A stretch of DNA of 20,863 nucleotides, taken from the NCBI GenBank assembly GCA_947378615.1, contig CANCKV010000002.1, forward strand, positions 1 to 20,863. Reading direction: 5' to 3'. Below are positions 1 to 6,108 of this stretch, in pieces. Source of the DNA: Chitinophagaceae bacterium (GTDB taxonomy: Bacteria > Bacteroidota > Bacteroidia > Chitinophagales > Chitinophagaceae). Made by a program: the position numbers and the translations under genes. Below the pieces are notes generated by a model. That model did not search any database and had not been told where the DNA came from. It saw only the letters and a program-made list of their open reading frames with translations. The number at the start of each line of letters is the position of its first letter. Position 1 is the stretch's first letter.

Positions 1-586
1 CAATACGCAAAAACTCCATCGCACTTTCAACCATTCCATTCGGAGTATCGCCATATCGGCTCATTATACGGTCGCTCAGACTTCCATGATTGGTGCCGAT
101 TCGCATGGCAGTTCCATATTCCTTACAGATTTTTACTAACGGTGTAAATCTTTCCCTGATTCTATCTATCTCCTCAGCATATTCTAAGTCGGTGTAATCT
201 ATTTGTTCAAATTTCTTTTTATCTACATAGTTACCTGGATTCACCCTTACCTTTTCGATGATTCTTGCTGCAATCTCGGCTGCATTAGGTGTAAAATGAA
301 TATCAGCAATTAGTGGAACAGTGTAGCCCCTTTTCTTCAATTCATTCTTGATATTCTGTAAGTTTTCAGCTTCACTCTTACTAGGGGCAGTAATGCGAAC
401 AAGTTCGGCACCTGCTTCGATACAACGAATTGTTTGTTCAACCGTTGCCAAAGTGTTCATGGTATCGGTAGTGGTCATTGTTTGCAAGCGGATAGGATGA
501 CCGTTGCCTAATAATAGGTCGCCAATTTTTACTTCTTTGGTGATTAATCGATTGTATTCAGTAAGAGAATTACAGTAAAAGTCCAT
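1..586 (-). CDS. ispG: 4-hydroxy-3-methylbut-2-enyl diphosphate synthase (IspG/GcpE), N-terminal part, cut by window edge
   Basis: Reading leftward from the ATG at 586-584, an open frame runs to the window edge without a stop, giving about 195 residues. The protein has the IspG N-terminal barrel: a segment reading LQTMTTTDTMNT, then ATVEQTIRCIEAGAELVRIT, later IADIHFTPNAA, EKVRVNPGN and RIGTNHGSLSDR. IspG is an iron-sulfur enzyme that converts 2-C-methyl-D-erythritol 2,4-cyclodiphosphate to HMBPP in the MEP isoprenoid pathway in the cytoplasm. The C-terminal part, which carries the cluster-binding cysteines, lies outside the window. Bacteroidota IspG usually has an extra central domain, which also cannot be seen here. 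The start is the first ATG after in-frame stops and gives the usual short lead-in before the VKIGD segment. Confidence 0.93.
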   Translation of the reverse strand, partial: MDFYCNSLTEYNRLITKEVKIGDLLLGNGHPIRLQTMTTTDTMNTLATVEQTIRCIEAGAELVRITAPSKSEAENLQNIKNELKKRGYTVPLIADIHFTPNAAEIAARIIEKVRVNPGNYVDKKKFEQIDYTDLEYAEEIDRIRERFTPLVKICKEYGTAMRIGTNHGSLSDRIMSRYGDTPNGMVESAMEFLRI

Positions 587-593
587 TAGAGTG

Positions 594-712
594 ATGAGTT
601 ATGAATTATGAGTTATGAAATATGAGTTATGAATTATGAATTATGAGATATTTTTATGAATCAAAATTTCAGATATAAAATACTCATAACTCATATTTCA
701 TAATTCATAACT
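594..712. repeat. Heptamer tandem array (ATGAGTT-like) with an inverted second arm
   Basis: Eight consecutive heptamers of the form ATGARWT (ATGAGTT, ATGAATT, ATGAAAT, ATGAGAT) fill 594-649. About 30 bp on, 682-712 carries the same heptamers on the opposite strand. Positions 613-632 and 684-703 are a perfect 20-bp inverted repeat, so a transcript across this spacer could fold into a long AU-rich hairpin. It fills the gap between the stop of the 715-1344 gene and the start of ispG. No clear U-tract follows, so terminator function is uncertain. Confidence 0.85.
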
Positions 713-714
713 TC

Positions 715-1344
715 CTAAAGTATTCTATACCCCGAAGTGGGGATGGCAAATATATTACTTGGAACGGGACTTAGGTTTACTTTTGTTGCAGTAAATTTTA
801 CTTTCTCTCCTTTTGATCCAATTGCTTCGTAGGATAATACCAGTCCATTAATATCTTTAAATTGGTATTCGAACTCCTTTACAGAAGGAATAATTGATTT
901 GGTAAAATATATTGTAGAAGTTGTCCCATCCTTTAAATGTAACAATGCCTTAATACAATCATACCCTAAAATAGATTTATGTTCTGTAGTGTTTTCGACA
1001 GTGAGCCCTTCAAATTGCTTGTTTTCTTTCACCCATTTTTCGCTTTCTAATCTTGTCATAAACTTACTATTACCAAATTCACGCAAAATTGTTGCATTCC
1101 CAGAAGTTTTGTCATAAATAACACTTTGACTATAGGCTGCACTAATTAAATCGGTTCGAGACTCATTGCCTTTGATATACACGTTTTTTGTACTTGATTT
1201 TAATGAGTGTTTCATTGTTTCAGTATCAGTAGAATCAACTGCAGAAATGCCATAATTGATGGTGCATTCTGCAATAATCCTTTGTTGTGCAAGCATTTTT
1301 GCCGAGACTATCACTAGTAAAATAAATAGAAGAATCTTTTTCAT
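715..1344 (-). CDS. Exported GLPGLI/DUF4412-like protein of unknown function
   Basis: The 209-residue product starts with a clear Sec signal peptide (MKKILLFILLVIVSAKMLAQ, cleavage probably after LA). The rest is beta-rich. It has the pattern of small periplasmic or surface proteins of Bacteroidota in the GLPGLI/DUF4412 groups: a short strand-rich start, a middle segment with KSILGYDCIKA that resembles the family's K-x-x-x-G-Y-x-C motif, and a C-terminal IFAIPTSGY stretch. No catalytic motif is seen and the molecular role is unknown. It lies between ispG and a Sel1-like gene on the same strand; the 186-bp gap to the upstream gene and 128-bp gap to ispG do not show a tight operon. The family call rests on motif memory only. 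Confidence 0.72.
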   Translation of the reverse strand: MKKILLFILLVIVSAKMLAQQRIIAECTINYGISAVDSTDTETMKHSLKSSTKNVYIKGNESRTDLISAAYSQSVIYDKTSGNATILREFGNSKFMTRLESEKWVKENKQFEGLTVENTTEHKSILGYDCIKALLHLKDGTTSTIYFTKSIIPSVKEFEYQFKDINGLVLSYEAIGSKGEKVKFTATKVNLSPVPSNIFAIPTSGYRIL

Positions 1345-1530
1345 ATCTTTTAAAAAAATGAAAATAGCTTAAATAGCTGAAATGCCAAAGTTTACTTGTA
1401 AGTTTTACTTTTTGAGTAATTAGATTATGTAGTAAATGGTTTATCCATGGCGGATTCAATCCAAATAAATTGTCTTCTCATATTGACCTGTTAATAACTA
1501 TTCGCTTAGCCAATCTACAAACAGAGTGTG

Positions 1531-2064
1531 CTACAAACCTTGTGCAATTTTAGCTCTTACTCTAGCAATGTCTGCATCGCAGAATTTATTTCCTTGTGCC
1601 TTTGCTTTCAAATACCATTCTAAAGCCTTTTTGAAGTCTTGTTTTACCGACATTCCGTTTTCATAGTAAGCCGCTACATTTTTGGTCGCATCCACATCTC
1701 CTTCCTTTCTACCTTCTGCTGACCCTAGATTGTAATAATAAAATGCAGCGTCTTTGTCTGCTGTAATACCTTCGCCATTTTGTAGCATCAAACCATATCT
1801 AAAAGCACTAGAATATTTAGAAGGAATATTGCTTGAACAAGCAGCACCTCGCTCCCAATAATATCTTGCAGCTTCAGTATCTTTTGCTTTGTAAGAATCC
1901 CAACCTTTCATATAATAAATATGGGCACTGTCATTTTTATCCTCTAATTCATATTTGGCATTATGATTTTTAATTGTAGTAACCGCCCTTCTTTGTATGG
2001 GTTTCTTCTGCGACATACAAAATACAGGTATTATAGCGCAAACAATAATAAATATGTTTTTCAT
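1531..2064 (-). CDS. Exported Sel1/TPR-like repeat protein
   Basis: The product has 177 residues from the ATG at 2064. An upstream in-frame ATG at 2085 would add seven residues, but the shorter start gives a typical signal peptide (MKNIFIIVCAIIPVFCMSQ). The mature part has helical repeats of Sel1/TPR type. Visible units are AHIYYMKGWDSYKAKDTEAA, FRYGLMLQNGEGITADKDAA followed by FYYYNLGSAEG, and VAAYYENGMSVKQDFKKALE followed by WYLKAKAQGN. Conserved small-residue and aromatic positions recur about every 36 residues. Such repeats make protein-binding scaffolds; the partner is unknown. It is transcribed away from the cytochrome gene and toward the GLPGLI-like gene. Confidence 0.8.
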   Translation of the reverse strand: MKNIFIIVCAIIPVFCMSQKKPIQRRAVTTIKNHNAKYELEDKNDSAHIYYMKGWDSYKAKDTEAARYYWERGAACSSNIPSKYSSAFRYGLMLQNGEGITADKDAAFYYYNLGSAEGRKEGDVDATKNVAAYYENGMSVKQDFKKALEWYLKAKAQGNKFCDADIARVRAKIAQGL

Positions 2065-2085
2065 AACTACACAAAATGTTTTCAT

Positions 2086-2459
2086 TAATGTTTCTAGTTA
2101 AAACGTCTAGTTTTTTCAGCAAATGTCGATAAAATTTTTATATTATACTAGGTAAAATTCTTAAAAAATTTATTCTATTGGAAACTTAGTTACAACTTAT
2201 GAGTTCTTATCCAACGCAAATAAAGGATACGAAAGGGGGGCACAAGGTGCTTTGGGACATTAAAAGCTATAAATACGTAGTTTATGTAGTGGATATAATT
2301 GTTACGTTGTGTTTCTTCCTCCGATTTAACCAAAATGGTTCTCCTAGAATTGACTTTAATTTAGATAAAAATATTATATTGTTAAACTTTTATATTAAAA
2401 ATAGTTAACTTGCGCCTTATCATTTGAGAGAATTTTCCAAATGATTAAAAATAAGTTAT
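2086..2459. other. Divergent intergenic region, 374 bp, no convincing gene
   Basis: This gap separates the minus-strand Sel1-like gene from the plus-strand cytochrome gene and must hold promoters for both. On the minus strand, 2127-2120 reads GACATTTG, one mismatch from the Bacteroidota -7 consensus TAnnTTTG. No good -7 element was found for the cytochrome gene. A 69-codon open frame at 2199-2408 has no family resemblance and is treated as chance. Confidence 0.5.
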
Positions 2460-2894
2460 ATGAAAAGTTTTATTGTGTTACTCACTACAATTGTATTGTC
2501 TGTGATAATTTTAGCTTTCAATCAAGAACCCAAGAAATGGGTAGTTCCCGAAAAGTATCAGAAGATGAAAAATCCTGTCCCTTCTGACGATAATTCTATT
2601 AGTATTGGGAAGAAAATGTACGAACGCCATTGCTTAACTTGTCATGGGATTACTGGAAAAGGGAATGGTGCTAAAGCCATTAAACTCGATCAGACGCCTG
2701 GTGATTTTACTACCGAAGCTTTCAGAAAGCAAACAGATGGTGCTATATTTTATAAGATGACAGCAGGTCATAAGGACATGCCTTCCTTTAAGAGAAGAAT
2801 ACCCGGGAATGATGATGAAATTGAAGGTAGTTTTGGTAAAACAGGTTCTGCTGGAGATTTGGTTAATTATATCAGAACACTCTATAAGAAATAA
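2460..2894 (+). CDS. Small monoheme c-type cytochrome, membrane-anchored or periplasmic
   Basis: The product has 144 residues. Residues 1-20 form a hydrophobic signal or anchor segment. The heme attachment motif is C58-L-T-C61-H62, in the class I cytochrome context ERHCLTCHGITGKGNG. A plausible distal ligand is Met107 in KDMPSFKRR, and the last helix LVNYIRTLYKK is the usual C-terminal helix of the fold. It should carry electrons on the outer face of the inner membrane, but no oxidase or dehydrogenase lies nearby to name its partner. It is probably monocistronic, since a strong terminator follows about 60 bp after the stop. Confidence 0.93.
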   Translation: MKSFIVLLTTIVLSVIILAFNQEPKKWVVPEKYQKMKNPVPSDDNSISIGKKMYERHCLTCHGITGKGNGAKAIKLDQTPGDFTTEAFRKQTDGAIFYKMTAGHKDMPSFKRRIPGNDDEIEGSFGKTGSAGDLVNYIRTLYKK

Positions 2895-2952
2895 CTTTCT
2901 CATTAGGTAAGCGCTTAAAAGTAGGTTAAAATACTTTTCAATCATTTTTTGA

Positions 2953-2989
2953 AAAGGCATACGAAGGGATTCGTATGCCTTTCTTTTTT
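2953..2989 (+). terminator. Intrinsic terminator after the cytochrome gene
   Basis: A perfect 13-bp stem (2953-2965 with 2970-2982) closes a 4-nt GGGA loop and is followed by CTTTTTTA. It sits 58 bp past the stop codon and separates the cytochrome gene from the MBL-fold gene. Confidence 0.93.
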
Positions 2990-3099
2990 ATAAGTTTCTT
3001 TTTCTGAGGGACTACAATTACCTTAAATCCATATCTTTTTGTGCCATTAAAATAAAAAAACAACTGAACCGTCTTCTTTAGTATATATAGATTCATATT

Positions 3100-4206
3100 A
3101 TGGTTTTAATAGTTTGCTTATCGGTATTATTGACAATATTTCTACTGATTATTTTATTTACAAATAAACCTGATTTTGGAAAAGTTCCAAAAGACGATGC
3201 TTTGAAAAGAATTAATGAATCTCCTAATTTCAGAAATAATAAGTTTCAGAACTTAAGTCATACACCCGACATTACTGAAGGTGTTAGTTATGTGGAAGTT
3301 CTTCGGAGTTTTCTTTTTGATAAAAGCAAACGCTTAAAACCTAGTACTTCTCTTCCTTCAATTAAAACAGATTTACATAATTTGAAATCTGATGAAGATG
3401 TATTGGTTTGGTTTGGACATTCCTCTTATTTTATACAATTAGATGGGAAGAAGATTTTAGTTGACCCTGTATTTAGTGGCAATGCATCTCCTATTCCTAA
3501 TTCAATGAAGAGTTTTATAGGAAGTGATATATACAATTCTGATGATATTCCTGAAATAGATTATCTTTTTATCACCCACGATCATTGGGATCATCTTGAC
3601 TATAAAACCATTATTCAGTTAAAACCCAAAATCAAGCAAATAATAACAGGTCTTGGCACCTCATTGCACTTAATTTATTGGGGATTTGAATCTAAAATTA
3701 TTATTGAAAAAGATTGGAATGAGGAAATAATTCTTGAAAATGGATTTGTAGTAAATACGTTACCCGCCCGTCATTTCTCAGGAAGAGGATTGACGAATAG
3801 GCAACAGTCAATTTGGATGTCCTTCGCCTTGAAAACGCCTTCAATGAATATTTTTATAGGTGGTGATTCTGGTTATGACACACATTTCAAAAGGATTGGT
3901 GAACAATTTGGTCCTTTTGACTTGGCTATATTAGAATGTGGGCAATACAATAAAAATTGGAGATACATTCATTCAATGCCTGAAGAAGTAGTAGAGGCAG
4001 CAAAAGATTTGAAGGCAAAAACTCTATTGCCTGTTCATTGGGCAAAATTCCCTCTTGCTCAACATGATTGGGACGAACCTATTATTAAAGTCACAGCTTA
4101 TGCAAATGAAGCGAATATTCCAACAATTACTCCCTTGATTGGTGAAAAAGTAAATTTAAAACAAGAAACTCAACCGTTTGAAAAATGGTGGGAACTTGTG
4201 AAATAG
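3100..4206 (+). CDS. Membrane-anchored metallo-beta-lactamase-fold hydrolase, NAPE-PLD/UlaG-like
   Basis: The product has 368 residues. Residues 1-21 are a hydrophobic N-terminal anchor. An MBL fold follows: VLVWFGHSSYFIQLDGKKIL at 101-120, DPVFS at 122-126, and the metal motif H160-D-H162-W-D164-H165 with further ligands at about H225 (LPARHFSGRG), D256 (GGDSGYD) and H313 (LPVHW). The order and spacing match the NAPE-PLD/UlaG branch of the superfamily, which contains phosphodiesterases and lactonases, so a phospholipase-D-like phosphodiesterase is possible. The substrate cannot be told from sequence. All the metal ligands expected for a binuclear zinc site appear to be present. It stands alone: a terminator lies upstream, and the next downstream element has its own promoter. 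Confidence 0.88.
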   Translation: MVLIVCLSVLLTIFLLIILFTNKPDFGKVPKDDALKRINESPNFRNNKFQNLSHTPDITEGVSYVEVLRSFLFDKSKRLKPSTSLPSIKTDLHNLKSDEDVLVWFGHSSYFIQLDGKKILVDPVFSGNASPIPNSMKSFIGSDIYNSDDIPEIDYLFITHDHWDHLDYKTIIQLKPKIKQIITGLGTSLHLIYWGFESKIIIEKDWNEEIILENGFVVNTLPARHFSGRGLTNRQQSIWMSFALKTPSMNIFIGGDSGYDTHFKRIGEQFGPFDLAILECGQYNKNWRYIHSMPEEVVEAAKDLKAKTLLPVHWAKFPLAQHDWDEPIIKVTAYANEANIPTITPLIGEKVNLKQETQPFEKWWELVK

Positions 4207-4231
4207 ATGATTATAAATAAATTTCAATCGT

Positions 4232-4248
4232 AAAAAAGCAACTTTTTT
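4232..4248 (+). terminator. Possible weak terminator after the MBL-fold gene
   Basis: AAAAAAG, a CAA loop and CTTTTTT form a 7-bp hairpin ending in U residues, 26 bp past the stop codon. The stem is almost all A-U, so it is a weak candidate. Confidence 0.4.
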
Positions 4249-4266
4249 GAAATATTTCAATATTTA

Positions 4267-4298
4267 TTTGTAATTATTGATATTTTTCCCCATATTTG
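4267..4298 (+). promoter_or_regulatory. Bacteroidota-type promoter for the leader/attenuator locus
   Basis: TTTG at 4267-4270 and CATATTTG at 4291-4298 are separated by 20 bp. This matches the Bacteroidota primary-sigma pattern (TTTG, about 19-20 bp, TAnnTTTG) with one mismatch in the -7 box. Transcription would start near 4304-4306, only about 10 nt before the ATG at 4316. Confidence 0.7.
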
Positions 4299-4315
4299 CG
4301 ACACAACATAATTAT

Positions 4316-4408
4316 ATGCTACAATCACGATTAAAGATTAATAAAATTTCGGCCTTCTGTACTGTCAAGTATCAGGGGAGTGCGGGGTATGTAGCTTATT
4401 TATTTTAG
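4316..4408 (+). CDS. Candidate 30-residue leader peptide
   Basis: A short open frame begins about 10 nt after the predicted transcription start and ends with TAG at 4406-4408. The peptide starts MLQSRLKINK, has a central AFCTVKYQG and ends GYVAYLF. It resembles no family I know. Its position makes a leader peptide plausible: a promoter lies directly upstream and a very strong terminator begins 25 bp past the stop. Its last ten codons overlap a GC-rich segment that can pair with the terminator arm. It has no run of one amino acid that would name a classical attenuation signal. It could instead be a small functional peptide or a fortuitous frame in a non-coding RNA. Confidence 0.5.
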   Translation: MLQSRLKINKISAFCTVKYQGSAGYVAYLF

Positions 4409-4463
4409 TTAGAAATAATTTATTAAGATATACAAACCCCCGCAATCATTGCGGGGGTTTTTT
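4354..4463 (+). promoter_or_regulatory. Candidate transcription attenuator (alternative RNA folds)
   Basis: Three pairings can be drawn. Hairpin A pairs 4354-4363 with 4368-4378 around loop GTCA, with one bulge and two G-U pairs. The terminator is 4434-4445 with 4449-4460. In the alternative, 4381-4387 (TGCGGGG) pairs with 4438-4444 (CCCCGCA) and 4391-4393 (GTA) with 4431-4433 (TAC), which would destroy the terminator stem. The 5' arm of this alternative lies inside the leader ORF, so a ribosome there would favour termination. This was drawn by eye; no folding energies were computed. Confidence 0.45.
4434..4463 (+). terminator. Strong intrinsic terminator between the two small ORFs
   Basis: A 12-bp perfect stem (4434-4445 with 4449-4460) holds a GC-rich core CCCCCGC/GCGGGGG around a tiny TCA loop and leads into a run of Ts. 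It begins 25 bp after the leader ORF stop and ends 25 bp before the ATG of the 42-codon ORF. Confidence 0.93.
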
Positions 4464-4488
4464 GTTTTACATCAAAAATGGAAGAAAG

Positions 4489-4617
4489 ATGAAAAGTTTA
4501 AAGAGGTTAATCGAAATGTTACTAGAGTTAGTAGGAATTGTAAAAGGGCATACCTCAGCAGTCTGCAATCCTTATGATGAATTTTTAGGTCCCGAGAGTT
4601 ATAAACAGGTTTATTGA
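4489..4617 (+). CDS. Candidate 42-residue small protein with an amphipathic N-terminal helix
   Basis: The frame runs from ATG 4489 to TGA 4615-4617 and ends 25 bp before its own terminator. The first 20 residues (MKSLKRLIEMLLELVGIVKG) make a strongly amphipathic helix: K2, K5, R6, E9 and E13 on one side and L4, L7, I8, L11, L14, V15 and V18 on the other. The tail has one cysteine (AVCNPYDEFLGPES). A five-codon frame (ATG 4478, TGA 4490-4492) overlaps its start as ATGA, and the purine-rich GGAAGAAAG lies just upstream. It is reached only by reading through the preceding terminator or from an unseen promoter. I do not recognise it; a membrane-active or signalling peptide is one possibility. Confidence 0.5.
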   Translation: MKSLKRLIEMLLELVGIVKGHTSAVCNPYDEFLGPESYKQVY

Positions 4618-4642
4618 AACTTATTTCAGTATTACAATATTT

Positions 4643-4674
4643 AACCCGGTTCTAATAAATGCCGGGTTTTTTAT
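4643..4674 (+). terminator. Intrinsic terminator after the 42-codon ORF
   Basis: AACCCGG (4643-4649) pairs with CCGGGTT (4662-4668) around a 12-nt loop, and a run of Ts follows. The placement 25 bp after the small ORF stop supports that ORF as a real transcript end. Confidence 0.88.
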
Positions 4675-4692
4675 TGTATGTTACTGCAAAAT

Positions 4693-4857
4693 GGTTACTA
4701 CTCAAGAGGTTTTTCCGCTAGGGAAACAATGAAAAAGAAAGGGAACACAAAGATTTCTCATAAAATAGATGATCTGAGCGGATTTTAATGAATAAATAAT
4801 TGTGGTTCTTTGTGAAAACCTTATTGTTCCTTGTGGTAAATGCCCTTGGTTGTAACC
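4693..4857. repeat. Palindromic MITE-like element, copy 1 (about 165 bp)
   Basis: The ends GGTTAC (4693-4698) and GTAACC (4852-4857) are inverted, and the similarity continues inward imperfectly (ACAATGAAAAAG and ACACAAAG near the left end; CTTTGTG and CCTTGTGGTAAA near the right end). It shares its terminal sequence with copy 2 at 5354-5523: its left end GTTACTACTCAAGAGG matches the reverse complement of the right end of copy 2, GTTACTACTCAGGAGG. It has no coding capacity. Motifs like CCACAAGGAA/TTCCTTGTGG recur as dispersed intergenic repeats in Bacteroidota genomes, to my knowledge. Confidence 0.75.
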
Positions 4858-4896
4858 AAAAAACTATTCGAATAGGCTAATAATGAATTTATAGGT

Positions 4897-5184
4897 TCCG
4901 AAAAACATCCGACATCCCTGAAGTTTACGTTACTTGTCCAGAAAAAACTTTGAGCGTCCTGAGGAATTGATTGTTGACCTCAAAAAAATTTTGAGAGCAC
5001 TGCGGATTTCATTTTCTGCCTCGAATAACCCTTCGAGTATCCTGCGGAATTGATTGTTGACCTCGAAAAAATTTCGAGAGCACTGCGGATTCTATTGTAT
5101 AGCTCGATAAACTTTCGAGAGCACTGCGGATTCTATTGTACAGCTCGATAAACTTTCGAGAGTCTTGTAGAATTGATTGGCTAT
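4897..5184. repeat. Tandem array of seven 41-bp units carrying small palindromes
   Basis: Units begin at 4897, 4938, 4979, 5020, 5062, 5103 and 5144; all are 41 bp except the fourth (42 bp). The two units starting at 5062 and 5103 are nearly identical; similarity falls toward the left end. Units 3-7 each open with a palindrome such as CTCGAAAAAATTTCGAG, followed by a relative of AGCACTGCGGATT or TCCTGCGGAATT and then a T-rich spacer. A period of 41 is not a multiple of three, which argues against coding. There are no unique spacers, so it is not a CRISPR array. Confidence 0.85.
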
Positions 5185-5353
5185 AAAGAATAGTTATTTT
5201 GTTATCCAAATATATTGATTATATATTTTAAAAAAAATTTCTCAGTTGTAAATGTAACCTTTACTTGAATGAATGTGTATTTTGATTCACTTCTAGATGA
5301 TTGACTATCAAAATTAGGTTCAATTAGTTTTGCTAGGAAAGCAAAAGAAATAA

Positions 5354-5523
5354 TTGTTCCTACTCAGTAGCTTTTACCACAAGGAAATCAAAGAAAAAAC
5401 AAGGGTCACAAAGTTTTCTATTCAAATTTAACTAGATTAATCGACTATAGAGACAATAAATCCTTGTGTTTCTCTGTGAATACCATTGTAATCCTAGTGG
5501 TAAAGCCTCCTGAGTAGTAACAA
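5354..5523. repeat. Palindromic MITE-like element, copy 2 (about 170 bp)
   Basis: The ends TTGTTCCTACTCAG (5354-5367) and CTGAGTAGTAACAA (5510-5523) are inverted with one mismatch. Further inward, TTTTACCACAAGGAAAT on the left is mirrored by ATCCTAGTGGTAAAG on the right. The sequence is diverged from copy 1 but has the same ends and layout. The stretch between the tandem array and this element (5185-5353) shows nothing I can name. Confidence 0.77.
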
Positions 5524-5570
5524 AAGTTAGATATTTTATCCACTAGATAAAAAATACTAATAAAATAGTT

Positions 5571-5598
5571 TTGTCTTAAAATTTTTCTCCTACATTTG
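5571..5598 (+). promoter_or_regulatory. rpsO promoter
   Basis: TACATTTG at 5591-5598 is a perfect match to the Bacteroidota -7 element TAnnTTTG. TTTTG ends at 5573, 17 bp upstream, a slightly short spacing. The predicted start leaves a 5' UTR of about 50 nt before rpsO. Confidence 0.72.
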
Positions 5599-5618
5599 CA
5601 GCCACAAAAAAATTATTG

Positions 5619-5638
5619 AAAGCAATACCGTTTGCTTT
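5619..5638 (+). promoter_or_regulatory. Hairpin in the rpsO 5' UTR, candidate autoregulatory site
   Basis: AAAGCAA (5619-5625) pairs perfectly with TTGCTTT (5632-5638) around loop TACCGT, 15 nt before the rpsO ATG. S15 represses its own translation through leader RNA in several bacteria, with unrelated structures in different groups. That this hairpin does so is inference from position only. Confidence 0.4.
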
Positions 5639-5653
5639 AAAAGAAAAATTACA

Positions 5654-5923
5654 ATGGCAATTACTAAAGAAAAAAAGGTTAGCATTTTCACCCAATATGG
5701 TGGTGCAGCATCAAACACTGGTTCTACTGAAGCTCAAATAGCTTTATTAACAGAACGTATCTTAGATATCAGCAAGCATTTGCAAGCTAATAAGCATGAC
5801 TTTTCAAGTCAGAAAGGATTGATTGAATTGGTAGGTGAGCGTAAGAGTTTACTTAGCTATCTTCAAAAGACAGACCTTATGGGTTACCGTGCTTTAATTG
5901 AAAAATTAGGTTTAAGAAAATAG
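5654..5923 (+). CDS. rpsO: 30S ribosomal protein S15
   Basis: The 89-residue product has the family's usual length and its signature: TGSTEAQIALLTERI near residue 22, the SSQKGLIELVGERKSLLSYL segment that corresponds to the 16S rRNA-binding loop and helix, and the C-terminal YRALIEKLGLRK. S15 is a primary binder of the central domain of 16S rRNA and helps form the platform of the small subunit. It has its own promoter and short leader, is followed by a hairpin terminator, and lies 185 bp upstream of pnp, the same order as in many other bacteria. Confidence 0.98.
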   Translation: MAITKEKKVSIFTQYGGAASNTGSTEAQIALLTERILDISKHLQANKHDFSSQKGLIELVGERKSLLSYLQKTDLMGYRALIEKLGLRK

Positions 5924-5991
5924 TCCCCTTACCGCTTTACCAAAAGTGGGTTTGGAGACATTCATATACCGTCTCGAAAGATAGATATATG

Positions 5992-6030
5992 CAAATCCCA
6001 ACTTCTTTTAGATGTTGGGATTTGTGATTT
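5992..6030 (+). terminator. Hairpin terminator between rpsO and pnp
   Basis: CAAATCCCAAC (5992-6002) and GTTGGGATTTG (6014-6024) form a perfect 11-bp stem with an 11-nt loop. The T-rich stretch after it is interrupted (TGATTTTG), so termination may be partial, leaving pnp fed by readthrough from rpsO. Confidence 0.7.
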
Positions 6031-6065
6031 TGTGCCAATTGAAAATAATTCATTTCACATCGTTA

Positions 6066-6090
6066 TGTCGGTAATAAATCTTCTCCGACA
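6066..6090 (+). promoter_or_regulatory. Small hairpin directly upstream of pnp
   Basis: TGTCGG (6066-6071) and CCGACA (6085-6090) form a perfect 6-bp stem with a 13-nt loop, ending 18 nt before the chosen pnp ATG. In Escherichia coli a leader hairpin is the site of pnp autoregulation; a similar role here is only a possibility. Confidence 0.35.
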
Positions 6091-6108
6091 TTGACTCAAA
6101 CTAAACAA

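Noticed and set aside
1235..1459. 74-codon minus-strand open frame overlapping the start of the GLPGLI-like gene
   Set aside because: Overlaps the signal-peptide region of a better gene in another frame and has no recognisable content.
2199..2408. 69-codon plus-strand open frame upstream of the cytochrome gene
   Set aside because: No family resemblance, no signal or promoter that fits, and it fills a divergent promoter region; likely chance.
2634..2960. 108-codon minus-strand open frame antisense to the cytochrome gene
   Set aside because: Shadow of the heme-protein gene; it also reads through the terminator hairpin.
4376..4387. G-quadruplex from the two GGGG tracts
   Set aside because: Only two G-tracts are present nearby; four are needed.
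4897..5184. CRISPR array
   Set aside because: Units are contiguous with no unique spacers of constant length, and no cas genes are near.
5009..5209. 66-codon minus-strand open frame
   Set aside because: It lies almost wholly inside the 41-bp tandem array; the period is not a multiple of three, so the frame shifts between units.
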